64,000 nt of DNA, from NCBI GenBank assembly GCA_937896235.1, contig CALBMX010000100.1, forward strand, positions 1 to 64,000. The letters run 5' to 3'. Below are positions 37,214-45,948 of this stretch, piece after piece. The position numbers and the translations under genes are program-made. The notes under the pieces were generated by a model that was not told the DNA's origin, did not search any database, and saw only the letters and a program-made list of their open reading frames with translations. Origin of the DNA: an uncultured bacterium. Its GTDB lineage: Bacteria; Planctomycetota; UBA1135; GCA-002686595. Positions within the stretch are counted from its first letter, which is position 1, and each line of letters starts with the position of its first letter.

Positions 37214-37710
37214 TCGGCGGGGTCGCCCTGGAGAGATGCGCTCGCCTCGAGAAGAGCTGTCGACGAGCGTGTCTTTAGGTCGCCGCAAATTGCGATTTCA
37301 ATGCCAAGCTCTCGATCGACGGGTGCCTCGGGGACACTCTCGACGGTGTAGTCCGTCCCCTTGGCGTGAACGGCGGGAACAAGTGCGCGCAGCGTCTCCT
37401 CCAACGTCCGCTCCTCAAACGGGATGACAAAATCAACGGGCCAAAGTCCCGCGACGAGCTCGGCCCGCTCGACAAAAGGGACAAGCGGGCGGCCCTCTCC
37501 CTTTAGTCCACGAACGGAAGCGTCTGTGTTGATGGCGACGACCAAAGTGTCTCCGCAAGAGGCCGCTTCCGCGAGGTACCGTAGGTGCCCCACGTGAAGT
37601 AAATCAAAGCAGCCGTTTGCCAAAACGACGCGACCTAGGCCCCCACCTGCGCGCCTTTTGGAGAGCAGCTCGACTAAAGATTCGCGAGTCGTAACTTCGC
37701 CTTGGCTCAA
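37210..37710 (-). CDS. hldC: Heptose-1-phosphate adenylyltransferase (HldE C-terminal type)
   Basis: A 166-residue nucleotidyltransferase of the cytidylyltransferase-like superfamily. VVLANGCFDLLHVGHLRYL holds the TxGH-like signature HVGH, and VAINTDASVRGLKGEGRPL with GTDY form the adenine side. It corresponds to the C-terminal half of HldE and makes ADP-heptose from heptose-1-phosphate and ATP. The start overlaps the HldA stop by ATGA. A full-length fused HldE lies about 3 kb away at 40655. Confidence 0.9.
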   Translation of the reverse strand: MSQGEVTTRESLVELLSKRRAGGGLGRVVLANGCFDLLHVGHLRYLAEAASCGDTLVVAINTDASVRGLKGEGRPLVPFVERAELVAGLWPVDFVIPFEERTLEETLRALVPAVHAKGTDYTVESVPEAPVDRELGIEIAICGDLKTRSSTALLEASASLQGDPAE

Positions 37711-38771
37711 GACCTCAACCTCGAACCGAGAGGTTTGTCAGTCATCGAGTTGAAACTCTCGCCGGAGCTGTACTCGGCAAGGACATGGCTCATTTCCAGG
37801 GGCGAGCAGACCTCAGCACCCAGCTTCATGACGACGACACTTGCCGCGGCGTTTGCCAATCGCATCGCCTCCGCCCCGCTGCATCCAGCCGCCAATCCAA
37901 GAGCAAATGTTGCGGCCGCCGTATCACCCGCACCGGTCACATCGACGACGGCCTGGGATCCGAACGCGGAGATGGAAACACCAGAGGCTGGATAACCCTC
38001 GCCAAACAGTGCCATTCCGCTTTTACCAAGCGTAACCAAAAGCTGGGCGCACTCGGATCTCGCCAGGATTTCATGGGCGGCAGCGCTGAGCTCGCGGGGG
38101 TCCTCAAGTGAATCGGTCATGCGCCCTGTAGCGCGGGCGAGCTCGTCGCGATTTGGCGTCATCGCGGTGAGTCCACGGAATCGAGATAACGAGCTCCGCG
38201 GATCCAAAATGACAGGGACGTTGCTCAACTTCTGGAAGGCCCGAACAGCGCTTGCCAACTCATCGTCGCAAACACCATAGGCATAATCCGAAATGATCAG
38301 CGCGTCCACCTGGCCGGTGAGGGCGAGCAACCGATCGTGAAGCCTCTGACGGTTCGCATGTGGTGCTGGGCCAAGGGGCTCCTTATCCAATCGCAGCACT
38401 TGTTGCAGCGTGCGGTCGTGCTCGCCAGCCAAGATGCGCGTCTTGATAGGGGTATCCCATCCGCGTACGACCTCGACACCCACAAGCCCGATACCGTCGC
38501 TACCGAGGCGGTCGATCAGTGCGAAACCAGCATCGTCTCGCCCAACACAGCCTACGAGCTGCGTACGCGCTCCCAGAGCTTTCGCACTGCGCGCGGTGTT
38601 CGCGCCGCCACCTGGAAGGATCTCTTCGCCCTCTTGGCGCAAGACCATAACGGGGGCCTCGCGCGACGGGCGGGTAGGCTTGGCGTAGATGTAACGATCC
38701 GCGATCAAGTCGCCGACGACAGCGACAGTCAACCCGGAGAAATCCGGAACAGAGGGGTACAGAGTGGACAT
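37707..38771 (-). CDS. hldA: Heptose-7-phosphate kinase, PfkB family (HldE N-terminal type)
   Basis: A 354-residue ribokinase-fold sugar kinase. It shows AVVGDLIADRYIYAKPTRPSREAPVMV, the family glycine motif GGGANTARSAKALGA, and the catalytic signature VDVTGAGDTAAATFALGLA with the general-base Asp. It corresponds to the N-terminal half of HldE and should phosphorylate heptose-7-phosphate at C-1. It is linked to HldC by a four-base overlap, a split version of the fused enzyme at 40655. Confidence 0.9.
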   Translation of the reverse strand: MSTLYPSVPDFSGLTVAVVGDLIADRYIYAKPTRPSREAPVMVLRQEGEEILPGGGANTARSAKALGARTQLVGCVGRDDAGFALIDRLGSDGIGLVGVEVVRGWDTPIKTRILAGEHDRTLQQVLRLDKEPLGPAPHANRQRLHDRLLALTGQVDALIISDYAYGVCDDELASAVRAFQKLSNVPVILDPRSSLSRFRGLTAMTPNRDELARATGRMTDSLEDPRELSAAAHEILARSECAQLLVTLGKSGMALFGEGYPASGVSISAFGSQAVVDVTGAGDTAAATFALGLAAGCSGAEAMRLANAAASVVVMKLGAEVCSPLEMSHVLAEYSSGESFNSMTDKPLGSRLRS

Positions 38772-38964
38772 AACACGGGGATTATACCTACTTTCCCACC
38801 CAAGAACCGACTCCGCTTGGGCACTTCATCAGGCTTGCACCGAGCCTACCCCGGACTTGAGAAATGATGTGCTAGGCCCGCCAACAGGCACAATCAAAGC
38901 GAAGCGCTCCTGGTCGAGGCATGAGGAGGTGCTTTCAACCAGGCAAGCGCTCCATCGAGAGGTC

Positions 38965-40623
38965 CTATACAGGAGGCGCGGCAGCGGTAACCCAGTCGTC
39001 GACGCGCTCTGCAGCGCGCTCTTCGGCGAGATAGTAGTCATCTCGAACACCCATGAATGCGTTGAACTTAATGGCGTAATGCACCTCGCCGGCCGCAGCC
39101 GCTGCCGCAGCGGTATACGCATCGATTTCGCGGACTTGAAGTTTGTAAGTCTGCCACTCCTCCGCGTCCATCTCTAACACTCGCTCGACCAGGGGTGCGT
39201 AGCGTGCCGAGGCGGGCAGCGTCGCCGGATCGACGCCACGGGCGGCGGCCAAGCGCGCATTCACAAACCACGGCATACAGACCGCGAGCTTGTCGATAAA
39301 GAGGTTCTCCGCTGCGCCAAAGTCCAAACACGAGGACTCGGTGAAGTCGGTAAGACGCTCTACCTTTTCGGGGTCGATGTACCCGCCATCTACGGACAGC
39401 TTAAATGCGCCCGTCCCTGGGAAAGGATAGAACATCGAGCTCCGGAAGCGGCCGATCTCAAGGCGCGCCAAAAGATCGATCGTCTCCCATCGCTCATCGT
39501 GCGTTTCGCCGGGCAGCCCGACCATCACAAAACCAGAGCTGTGCAGCCCAGCGGACTCCGCGAGGCGCACGGTCTCGAAAATGTCGTTGTCGCTCATCGG
39601 CCTCTGCAGGATCTCCTTGCGCACGCGCGGCGAGCCCGACTCGATACCCATTTTTAGAATCGTACAGCCCGCCTTTTTCAGCGCGAAGGCGACGCGCTCA
39701 TCAAGCTGCTTGACGTGGGCGTTCACAACAAAGGGGACCCCGATACCGGACTTCTCATAGGCCTCGCAAAAGCTGAGCGCGTGCTCGACATTTTGCGTGA
39801 AGAGGTCGTCGTCCATAATAAACGTGTTTACCCGCTCATAGCGCTTGAGCAGGAAACGCATCTCCTCAAGCACCTCTTCCGGATGGCGAAAACGGAAGAA
39901 ATTCAGCTCACGAACGGGAGCTTTTAGGTCGGCGCGATAGGTGTCGATAACCTCGTGATTCAAGCAATAGGTGCAGCGATAGGGACATCCTCGACTTGTG
40001 ATCAAGCCAGCCCATCCGTTTTTGGAGTCGAGAATGCGCTGGGTGTCGAAGAGCTCGTAGTCCGCCATCGGCATGATGCTGATGTTGGGGAATGGACGAA
40101 CGGGGTTGCGCTGCCAAGAGCCTTGGACGCGCTCCTCGGCAAGGGCCGGGCGAGCGTTGCCCTTCCAGGACAGGAAGTTCTCGCAAGAGGCGATCTGCGC
40201 GGCGTCTCCACCTTCGATACGCTCCACTAGATCGAGCATTGCGTCTTCGCATTCGCCGACGGCAACGTGGTCCCACACGCCGTCAGCCATCACCTGTTCC
40301 GGCACCATGGATGGGTGCACTCCCCCGACCACAAACACAGGGGGAGTCTCGCCGAGCTCTTCGTAGCGCCCTCGCAACCAAGTCACGAGTTCGCGCGCCT
40401 CTGCGTATTGCTGGCTAAGCGTTGAGGCGGCTAGCACCCCCGGATTCCACTCACGAATCTCAGCGAAGATCTGCTCGCGCGTTGGCACCGGCGGCAAGTT
40501 CTCATTCAAGTTGACAAGGCGTGTCTCGTGCCCCGCCCTCTTCAGAAAGGCGGAGATCATCGCGAGGCCCTGATTGAAACCCATCTGGGTATTCAGGTTT
40601 GGATAGACGAAGAGTACACGCAT
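38965..40623 (-). CDS. B12-binding-type radical SAM protein
   Basis: A 552-residue protein. Residues 1-150 form a cobalamin-binding-like Rossmann domain (VLFVYPNLNTQMGFNQGLAMISAFLKRAGH). The radical SAM core follows with the iron-sulfur motif GCPYRCTYC (near residue 215), GIESGSPRVRKEILQRPM and VGLPGETHDER. The last 120 residues are helical, with no second cluster obvious. It lies 31 bp after hldE and upstream of hldA, so modification of the LPS core or lipid A is a reasonable guess. Substrate unknown. Confidence 0.9.
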   Translation of the reverse strand: MRVLFVYPNLNTQMGFNQGLAMISAFLKRAGHETRLVNLNENLPPVPTREQIFAEIREWNPGVLAASTLSQQYAEARELVTWLRGRYEELGETPPVFVVGGVHPSMVPEQVMADGVWDHVAVGECEDAMLDLVERIEGGDAAQIASCENFLSWKGNARPALAEERVQGSWQRNPVRPFPNISIMPMADYELFDTQRILDSKNGWAGLITSRGCPYRCTYCLNHEVIDTYRADLKAPVRELNFFRFRHPEEVLEEMRFLLKRYERVNTFIMDDDLFTQNVEHALSFCEAYEKSGIGVPFVVNAHVKQLDERVAFALKKAGCTILKMGIESGSPRVRKEILQRPMSDNDIFETVRLAESAGLHSSGFVMVGLPGETHDERWETIDLLARLEIGRFRSSMFYPFPGTGAFKLSVDGGYIDPEKVERLTDFTESSCLDFGAAENLFIDKLAVCMPWFVNARLAAARGVDPATLPASARYAPLVERVLEMDAEEWQTYKLQVREIDAYTAAAAAAAGEVHYAIKFNAFMGVRDDYYLAEERAAERVDDWVTAAAPPV

Positions 40624-40654
40624 GGTCGTAGTTGCTTTGAAGAGTAGCCGGTGG

Positions 40655-42112
40655 CTACTTGGAGGCGCGCTCCAAAATAGAAGTTGTCGAGCGGCCTTCG
40701 AGCAAAGGAGCCAACACGACGCGACCGCCGTGTTTCACGACCCACTCTGTGCCGACGACACCCTTGTCGCGCCAATCCTCTCCCTTGACCAGCACGTCGG
40801 GTGTGATGCGCTCGATAATATTTGCGGGCGTATCCTCTTCGAAGTCGACCACAGCATCCACCATTTCAAGGGCGGCGAGCACTTCGAGGCGATCTTCCAT
40901 CGGATTCACGGGGCGGGTCTCCCCCTTCAGCCTGCGCACGCTCGCATCACTATTTACGCCGACGATCAGCACATCACCCTGGCTTCGCGAAAAGCGTAAA
41001 TACCGCACGTGACCCGCGTGGATGACGTCAAAACAGCCATTCGTAAAGACGATACGACGGCCCTCCGAGCGCCACTCCGCTAGCTGAACATCGAGATCCG
41101 CCGTAGCGTCGAGCACCTTGCCCACATTCTCCCGCCGGCGACCAAGAGCCGCAAAGAGCTCCGAGCGTGTGACCGCCGCAGCTCCCGCGCGCCCCACAAC
41201 GATGCCTGCGGCGTGGTTGGCAAGCTCGACAGCTTGGCCGAGGGCAAGTCCGTCCCCCAGTCCAAGTGCGAGATGAGCGATCACCGTATCTCCGGCACCG
41301 ACGACGTCGAAGACCTTTTTCGCCTCGGTCGGAGTGCGGTGCTCTTTGCCATCCTTCGTGCGCCAAAAGATGCCCTCGGGACCTAGCGTAATCACGATGC
41401 TATCCAAGCCAGCCGCAGCGATTAGCTCGTCTGCGGCTTCGGGCAGGTCCGTCAATTGGGGCAGGGGGCGACCAAGTGCCTCTTCCGCTTCTTTACGGTT
41501 CGGCGTCACTAGCGTCGCGCCTTGGTAGCGCGAGAAATCATTGCCTTTAGGATCGACAAGGACCGGAACGTTGCGCGCTCTCGCCGCGCTGATAACCGCG
41601 CTGATCACACGCTCGCACAGTAGTCCTTTTCCATAGTCGGACAGGATCACCGCATCGGCTTTGGCAATGCAGCCCGGCAGCTTCGCCAAGAGATCGGCTA
41701 AGCCTTTTTCTCCGAGTGCGCGTGTCTCCTCCCAGTCCACTCGCAACATCTGATTGACCCCCGAAACCAAGCGGGTCTTCTCGGTGGTCATGCGGTTCTC
41801 TTCCGTGAAGATCCCCGACGTCTCCACGCCGATCTCCTGAAGCATGTGAATCAAGCGAACTCCGCGCTTGTCCTCACCGACCACCGACAGGACCTCCACC
41901 TCGGCTTCCATCGAGCGAAGATTCGCACACACGTTCCCAGCTCCTCCGAGGCGAGTCTCTTCGTGGCGCGCCTCAAGGACAGCGATAGGCGCTTCGGGAG
42001 AGATACGATTCACCGCGCCGCTGATGTAGCGGTCGAGGATAAGGTCGCCGACGATGAGCACGCGTGGGCGCCCTAATTCGTTCAGGATTGCTGAGAGCTC
42101 TTTATTCTTCAT
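40655..42112 (-). CDS. hldE: Bifunctional HldE, heptose-7-P kinase / heptose-1-P adenylyltransferase
   Basis: A 485-residue fusion. Residues 1-325 are the PfkB kinase, with GGAGNVCANLRSM and catalytic FDVVGAGDTVIAHLALGLG. Residues 345-485 are the nucleotidyltransferase, with VFTNGCFDVIHAGHVRYL (HAGH signature) and VKGEDW. It makes ADP-D-glycero-D-manno-heptose in two steps and length is normal for HldE. It lies 27 bp after hldD, with which it forms a core-heptose operon. Confidence 0.95.
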   Translation of the reverse strand: MKNKELSAILNELGRPRVLIVGDLILDRYISGAVNRISPEAPIAVLEARHEETRLGGAGNVCANLRSMEAEVEVLSVVGEDKRGVRLIHMLQEIGVETSGIFTEENRMTTEKTRLVSGVNQMLRVDWEETRALGEKGLADLLAKLPGCIAKADAVILSDYGKGLLCERVISAVISAARARNVPVLVDPKGNDFSRYQGATLVTPNRKEAEEALGRPLPQLTDLPEAADELIAAAGLDSIVITLGPEGIFWRTKDGKEHRTPTEAKKVFDVVGAGDTVIAHLALGLGDGLALGQAVELANHAAGIVVGRAGAAAVTRSELFAALGRRRENVGKVLDATADLDVQLAEWRSEGRRIVFTNGCFDVIHAGHVRYLRFSRSQGDVLIVGVNSDASVRRLKGETRPVNPMEDRLEVLAALEMVDAVVDFEEDTPANIIERITPDVLVKGEDWRDKGVVGTEWVVKHGGRVVLAPLLEGRSTTSILERASK

Positions 42113-42139
42113 TTTGCGAATAGGATCCGTATTCGAGAC

Positions 42140-43096
42140 TTATTCTGACCGCAGGTATAACCCGCCGGTTTGGTTTAGCCGCTCGACATAGCTAGTCACG
42201 CCCGCCTCGAGCGTCAGAAACTCGTGCTGGCAACCCACTGCGCGTAGGCGCGTCAAGTCGGCGCAAGTGTACGCTTGGTACTTGCCTTCGAGTGCTGCGG
42301 GGAAAGGGACAGTCGCCACCTTTGCGGTGCCTCCCGTGCCGTCCACAACCAGCTTCGCAAGATCCGAGAACGAGCGCGCCTTCCCCGTACCGCAGTTGTA
42401 GACGCCCGACACTTGTGGGTTCTCAAGTAGCCACAGGTTCATCGCAACGACGTCGTCAACGTGAATAAAGTCGCGTACGAACTCCTCCGAACCCTCGAAC
42501 AAGTTCAGCTCGCCCTTCTCGGCGATCTGCTTGTGAAAGTGGAAGATCACAGACGCCATGCGGCCCTTGTGATTCTCTTGCGGACCGAAGACGTTGAAGT
42601 AGCGCAAACCTGCCACCTGACTCTCAACATCGGGCAGGAGGCGCCGCACGTATTGGTCGAACAGGAACTTTGAATAGGCATAGACATTCAAGGGTGCCTC
42701 GCAGGAGACGTGCTCCTCAAAGCCGCGCTCCCCATCACCATAAACCGAGGCAGAAGAGGCGTAGAAAAAAGGCGTCTCCGTATCTAGGCAAGCGTGCAGG
42801 GTCTCCTTTGATGACTCGAAGTTCGCCTCCATCATGTAGCGCCCGTTCGCCTCCATCGTGTCCGAGCACGCACCTTGGTGAAACACGGCCTCTGCACCAT
42901 CTTCGAGAAGCGAGCTCCACGAACCCTGCAGGTCTCGCCAATCGATAAAGTCGGCAAAGTTGAGCGAGTTCAGCCCAAGGTGCTTCTCGCCATTTTCGAG
43001 GTCGTCGACAATGATGATGTCATCAATGCCTTCGCGGTTTAGGCCGCGGACCAGGTTGCTGCCGATGAAGCCGGCGCCGCCGGTGACGATGTACAT
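42140..43096 (-). CDS. hldD: ADP-L-glycero-D-manno-heptose 6-epimerase
   Basis: A 318-residue extended short-chain dehydrogenase. The NAD(P)-binding motif is VTGGAGFIGSNLVRGL at the N-terminus and the catalytic YxxxK is in NVYAYSKFLFDQYVRR. The middle segment RYFNVFGPQENHKGRMASVIFHF is characteristic of the HldD branch. It converts ADP-D,D-heptose to ADP-L,D-heptose. Start at 43096 begins the Rossmann strand directly. First gene of the hldDE cluster. Confidence 0.95.
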   Translation of the reverse strand: MYIVTGGAGFIGSNLVRGLNREGIDDIIIVDDLENGEKHLGLNSLNFADFIDWRDLQGSWSSLLEDGAEAVFHQGACSDTMEANGRYMMEANFESSKETLHACLDTETPFFYASSASVYGDGERGFEEHVSCEAPLNVYAYSKFLFDQYVRRLLPDVESQVAGLRYFNVFGPQENHKGRMASVIFHFHKQIAEKGELNLFEGSEEFVRDFIHVDDVVAMNLWLLENPQVSGVYNCGTGKARSFSDLAKLVVDGTGGTAKVATVPFPAALEGKYQAYTCADLTRLRAVGCQHEFLTLEAGVTSYVERLNQTGGLYLRSE

Positions 43097-43418
43097 AACG
43101 GGATTGGTGAGGGTAACTAGGGAACGAGAGGCGCACAGGATAGGCGAAAGGGGCCGCGCGCGCACCTCTCGAACAGATCCAAGCTCGTTGCCACCCGCGC
43201 AGACAACTGGAGATCGCTACGGGCACCCTCTGTAGAATCATTGCGGCCGGCTAAATAAAGTCGAAAATGACCCGTCCGTGACCATTCCTTTGCACTCAAC
43301 GATAAGATTGCTTCCACGTAGGAGGCGCAAATAAGGGCGAAGGTGCATTCGAGGATGTAGCTGGCTCCCCAAATGGCAGTCTCCAGCTCCATTTCCCCCT
43401 GCACCACGGCTCTACACC
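43097..43418. other. Divergent intergenic region
   Basis: 322 bp between hldD (minus) and the secreted repeat protein (plus). No convincing gene, RNA or repeat was found; it should hold both promoters. Confidence 0.5.
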
Positions 43419-45002
43419 ATGGCCATCTCCAAATTGCTCGGCGCCATCGCAGCCGCAGCCTTTGCCCTTATATCGGCAAATCCCGTTCTCGCCAGTACTT
43501 TAGGCGGCCCCAACGACCCCGTTGTAACGCTTAGCAAAACCCTCTACCAAGTTTCCGAGACTGGCGACATCACCATCACAGGTGTGCCCGGCCACCAAGT
43601 CTGGCTTTTGACGGACAAACACGCCAAAACTACCGTGATCCCGACCCTGGGTACTTTTGCCCTTGAGCTCGGTACCACGTTCATGATCACCCCCATGGGG
43701 TTCATTCCCCCCACAGGTAAGATCACGGCTGTATTCACCGCGGATTGTGATTCACTGGCCTCCCAAACCCCCACGTTTGTTCAAGCCGTAAGTATGGATC
43801 CCAACCAGGGCCTTCCGCTTTATGTCTCGAACTTGGACGTCGTGCGTATGGCCAAGGGCGACGAGTGTTTCAACTGCCCCAAAACACCGATTGCCGACCC
43901 CACTTTTGGTGTCACACTCGGTGGGACGGCGGTTTACTTGCCTGGAATCGGCACTGACTTCGAGTTCGCCCCAGGCGCCGTTTTCTCTGAGTACGGCGAT
44001 GGCACCGCGCGCCTCACAGGGGAAATCGTTCGCCAGTCGGTCCCCAGCGAACGCTTCCTCTTCGACACTCTATTCCAGGGCCGTATCGGTTCGGCCGAGC
44101 CCAACTACCCACCGCCAACCAGCCCTAAATTAGAGCTCGCACCATCGGCTTACTACAGCCTTGGCGGGCCGATTGACACAGACACTTGGCACTACTACCC
44201 GACGTTCACGGGGCTCCTCATTGGCCTCGACGACTTCCAAGGTGGCATCATCAATATCGGTCGCATGGGCCCCTCCTTCCAGGTCGGCGAAGGCGCGAAC
44301 GGCAAGGACATCACCTACGGCGGTTCCGCATGGATGACTGTTGGTATCGTCACGCAGCCCACCTCCACCACCTGGAGCTCCAGCGGCGGCGGCGACATCA
44401 ACATTTCGATTGGCGATTGTCCTGCACTTGGCAACCCGCTTTGCGCAACCGCTGCTCCCGTGGACGCGCAGTCTCCCCAGCCGGGTCTTGCACCGCACGC
44501 CTTGGTGATGTTCCAAATGGGCGGCAAGTTCCTCTTCGCCGGCAGCGGCGGCGAATTCACTGAGTTCCCGGACGGCAGCGCCCGCCTGCAAGGCCTTTTG
44601 GTTCACGAGACGGATGCCACACTGCAGTGGAACATCGATGTCACTTTCACCGGTCGCATCGACGCAGGCGACCCCGCCAACCCGCCCGCCGGTAGCCCGA
44701 AGCTCGAGCTGTTTCCCACCGCATACATCTGGAACGGCGGCCCGATCGATCCCGCCTCTTGGCACTACTACACAGACTTCTCCGGAACTCTGAAGGGTAG
44801 CGCGTCCTTGTTAGGCGCCGACGTTTTGGTGACTCGCCGTGGCCCCGCCTTCCAAGTCGGAGACGGTGCAAGTGGCAAGAACATCAACTTCGGCGGCTCG
44901 GCATGGACTTGGTTCGACGTGATCAACCAGCCTCTCTCAGGCCCAGCACTCCCGGTTCACACCGATGGCGACATCAACGTGAATTTTGTGCCTTGCCCCT
45001 AG
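43419..45002 (+). CDS. Secreted protein with two homologous beta-rich repeats
   Basis: A 527-residue exported protein (signal peptide KLLGAIAAAAFALISANPVLAS). After an N-terminal beta domain of about 130 residues come two related units, roughly 165-335 and 360-525. They share the sequence of phrases GDGTARLTGEIV / PDGSARLQGLLV, PKLELAPSAYY / PKLELFPTAYI, GGPIDTDTWHYYPTFTGLL / GGPIDPASWHYYTDFSGTL, and GPSFQVGEGANGKDITYGGSAW / GPAFQVGDGASGKNINFGGSAW. I do not know the function. It may be a cell-surface or outer-membrane-attached structural protein. Followed by a perfect terminator. Confidence 0.85.
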   Translation: MAISKLLGAIAAAAFALISANPVLASTLGGPNDPVVTLSKTLYQVSETGDITITGVPGHQVWLLTDKHAKTTVIPTLGTFALELGTTFMITPMGFIPPTGKITAVFTADCDSLASQTPTFVQAVSMDPNQGLPLYVSNLDVVRMAKGDECFNCPKTPIADPTFGVTLGGTAVYLPGIGTDFEFAPGAVFSEYGDGTARLTGEIVRQSVPSERFLFDTLFQGRIGSAEPNYPPPTSPKLELAPSAYYSLGGPIDTDTWHYYPTFTGLLIGLDDFQGGIINIGRMGPSFQVGEGANGKDITYGGSAWMTVGIVTQPTSTTWSSSGGGDINISIGDCPALGNPLCATAAPVDAQSPQPGLAPHALVMFQMGGKFLFAGSGGEFTEFPDGSARLQGLLVHETDATLQWNIDVTFTGRIDAGDPANPPAGSPKLELFPTAYIWNGGPIDPASWHYYTDFSGTLKGSASLLGADVLVTRRGPAFQVGDGASGKNINFGGSAWTWFDVINQPLSGPALPVHTDGDINVNFVPCP

Positions 45003-45023
45003 GCACAAGTTAGAGGCATAACG

Positions 45024-45067
45024 AAGCGGGCCCGCCGCTCTCCCCAGGGAGAGCGGCGGGCCCGCTT
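45024..45067 (+). terminator. Very strong hairpin terminator
   Basis: A perfect 21-bp inverted repeat (45024-45044 with 45047-45067) with only two central bases. It is GC-rich and lies 22 bp after the secreted-protein stop, with only a short weak T-run behind it. It probably terminates in both directions, since the minus-strand ArsC gene ends 26 bp further on. Confidence 0.85.
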
Positions 45068-45092
45068 GTTGATGGCGAGTCCCGAAGCCGGG

Positions 45093-45506
45093 TCAGGACT
45101 GGAAGAGCTCAAGAACATGGATGGGAGGCCGCCCTATGCGTGCCCCTGTGGCTGTGAGGACAATGGGCCTCTCCATAAGGATCGGATCTTTTGCCATCGC
45201 TGCAAAAAAAGCTTCGCTCCCCGCGTTGGCGTCGAGTCCCGCTAGCGCGTATTCGGCTTGCCCGCTGCGAACCCACTCCCGCACCGGTCGATCAAGGCGC
45301 GCGGCAACCACGGCCAGCTCGTCTTCGGTCAGCGGGTCTTCCATGTAAAGACGCACCCCAAACGAAATCCCCGCTTGCTCCAGTACGGCCTTGGTCGCAC
45401 GGCTTTTCGAACAGCCCGGGTTGTGTAACAAGAGCACCTCACCTTCTGCAGTGGGAATGCCAAGGGGGGACTCATTGCCAGAGGTCTCGTTACTAGGGGT
45501 CTTCAT
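45093..45506 (-). CDS. ArsC family (arsenate reductase-like) protein
   Basis: A 137-residue thioredoxin-like protein of the ArsC/Spx family. The catalytic motif is LLLHNPGCSKSRATKAVLE with Cys and the anion-binding region is PILMERPIVLTATGARIGRPP, containing the family's Arg residues. It is most like glutaredoxin-type arsenate reductases that reduce arsenate using glutathione/glutaredoxin. There is no ars operon around it. Start at 45506 removes a 27-residue leader. Confidence 0.88.
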   Translation of the reverse strand: MKTPSNETSGNESPLGIPTAEGEVLLLHNPGCSKSRATKAVLEQAGISFGVRLYMEDPLTEDELAVVAARLDRPVREWVRSGQAEYALAGLDANAGSEAFFAAMAKDPILMERPIVLTATGARIGRPPIHVLELFQS

Positions 45507-45576
45507 GTCGGACAAGATTACTAGAATAGAGTCACTCGAACCACCTCCTATCGCCCGCATTCGGGCACGCCTCCCC

Positions 45577-45948
45577 ATGACCCCCAAAGTGAAAGTCCTA
45601 CTTGCCGCCGCACTGCTTAGCCTCGCCTCTTGCGCAACGACCCATACCCACTCGGCGAACTACAACGGTGTTCCCGGGCTGCGAGGCGAGGCAGTCGAAT
45701 ACCAATCCACAACAAAATACGCGATGCATTTCCTGTTCGTTTTTGGAGTTTTTGGTGACGCCAGCCAGACTGCCTCGGTGGACGCTTTCACGGAGGAGGC
45801 GAGCTCGCGCGGTGCAAAACGAGTGCACATCACCCAGACAGAAAGCACCACCTACTGGTACATATTCCCTCCGCTATCGTTCTTCATCCACCCCGTCGCC
45901 TACACGGTCTATGGTGAAGTGGAAGGCACGGTTGTGGGCGGGGACTAA
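45577..45948 (+). CDS. Small lipoprotein of unknown function
   Basis: A 123-residue protein with a lipoprotein signal (VLLAAALLSLASC, lipobox LASC). The remainder has an aromatic hydrophobic stretch (AMHFLFVFGVFGD) and the phrase TESTTYWYIFPPLSFFIHPVAYTVYGEVEG, which may sit at a membrane. No family was recognised. It is divergent from arsC (70 bp between their starts) and its stop overlaps the convergent DUF748 gene stop by 4 bp. Confidence 0.7.
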   Translation: MTPKVKVLLAAALLSLASCATTHTHSANYNGVPGLRGEAVEYQSTTKYAMHFLFVFGVFGDASQTASVDAFTEEASSRGAKRVHITQTESTTYWYIFPPLSFFIHPVAYTVYGEVEGTVVGGD

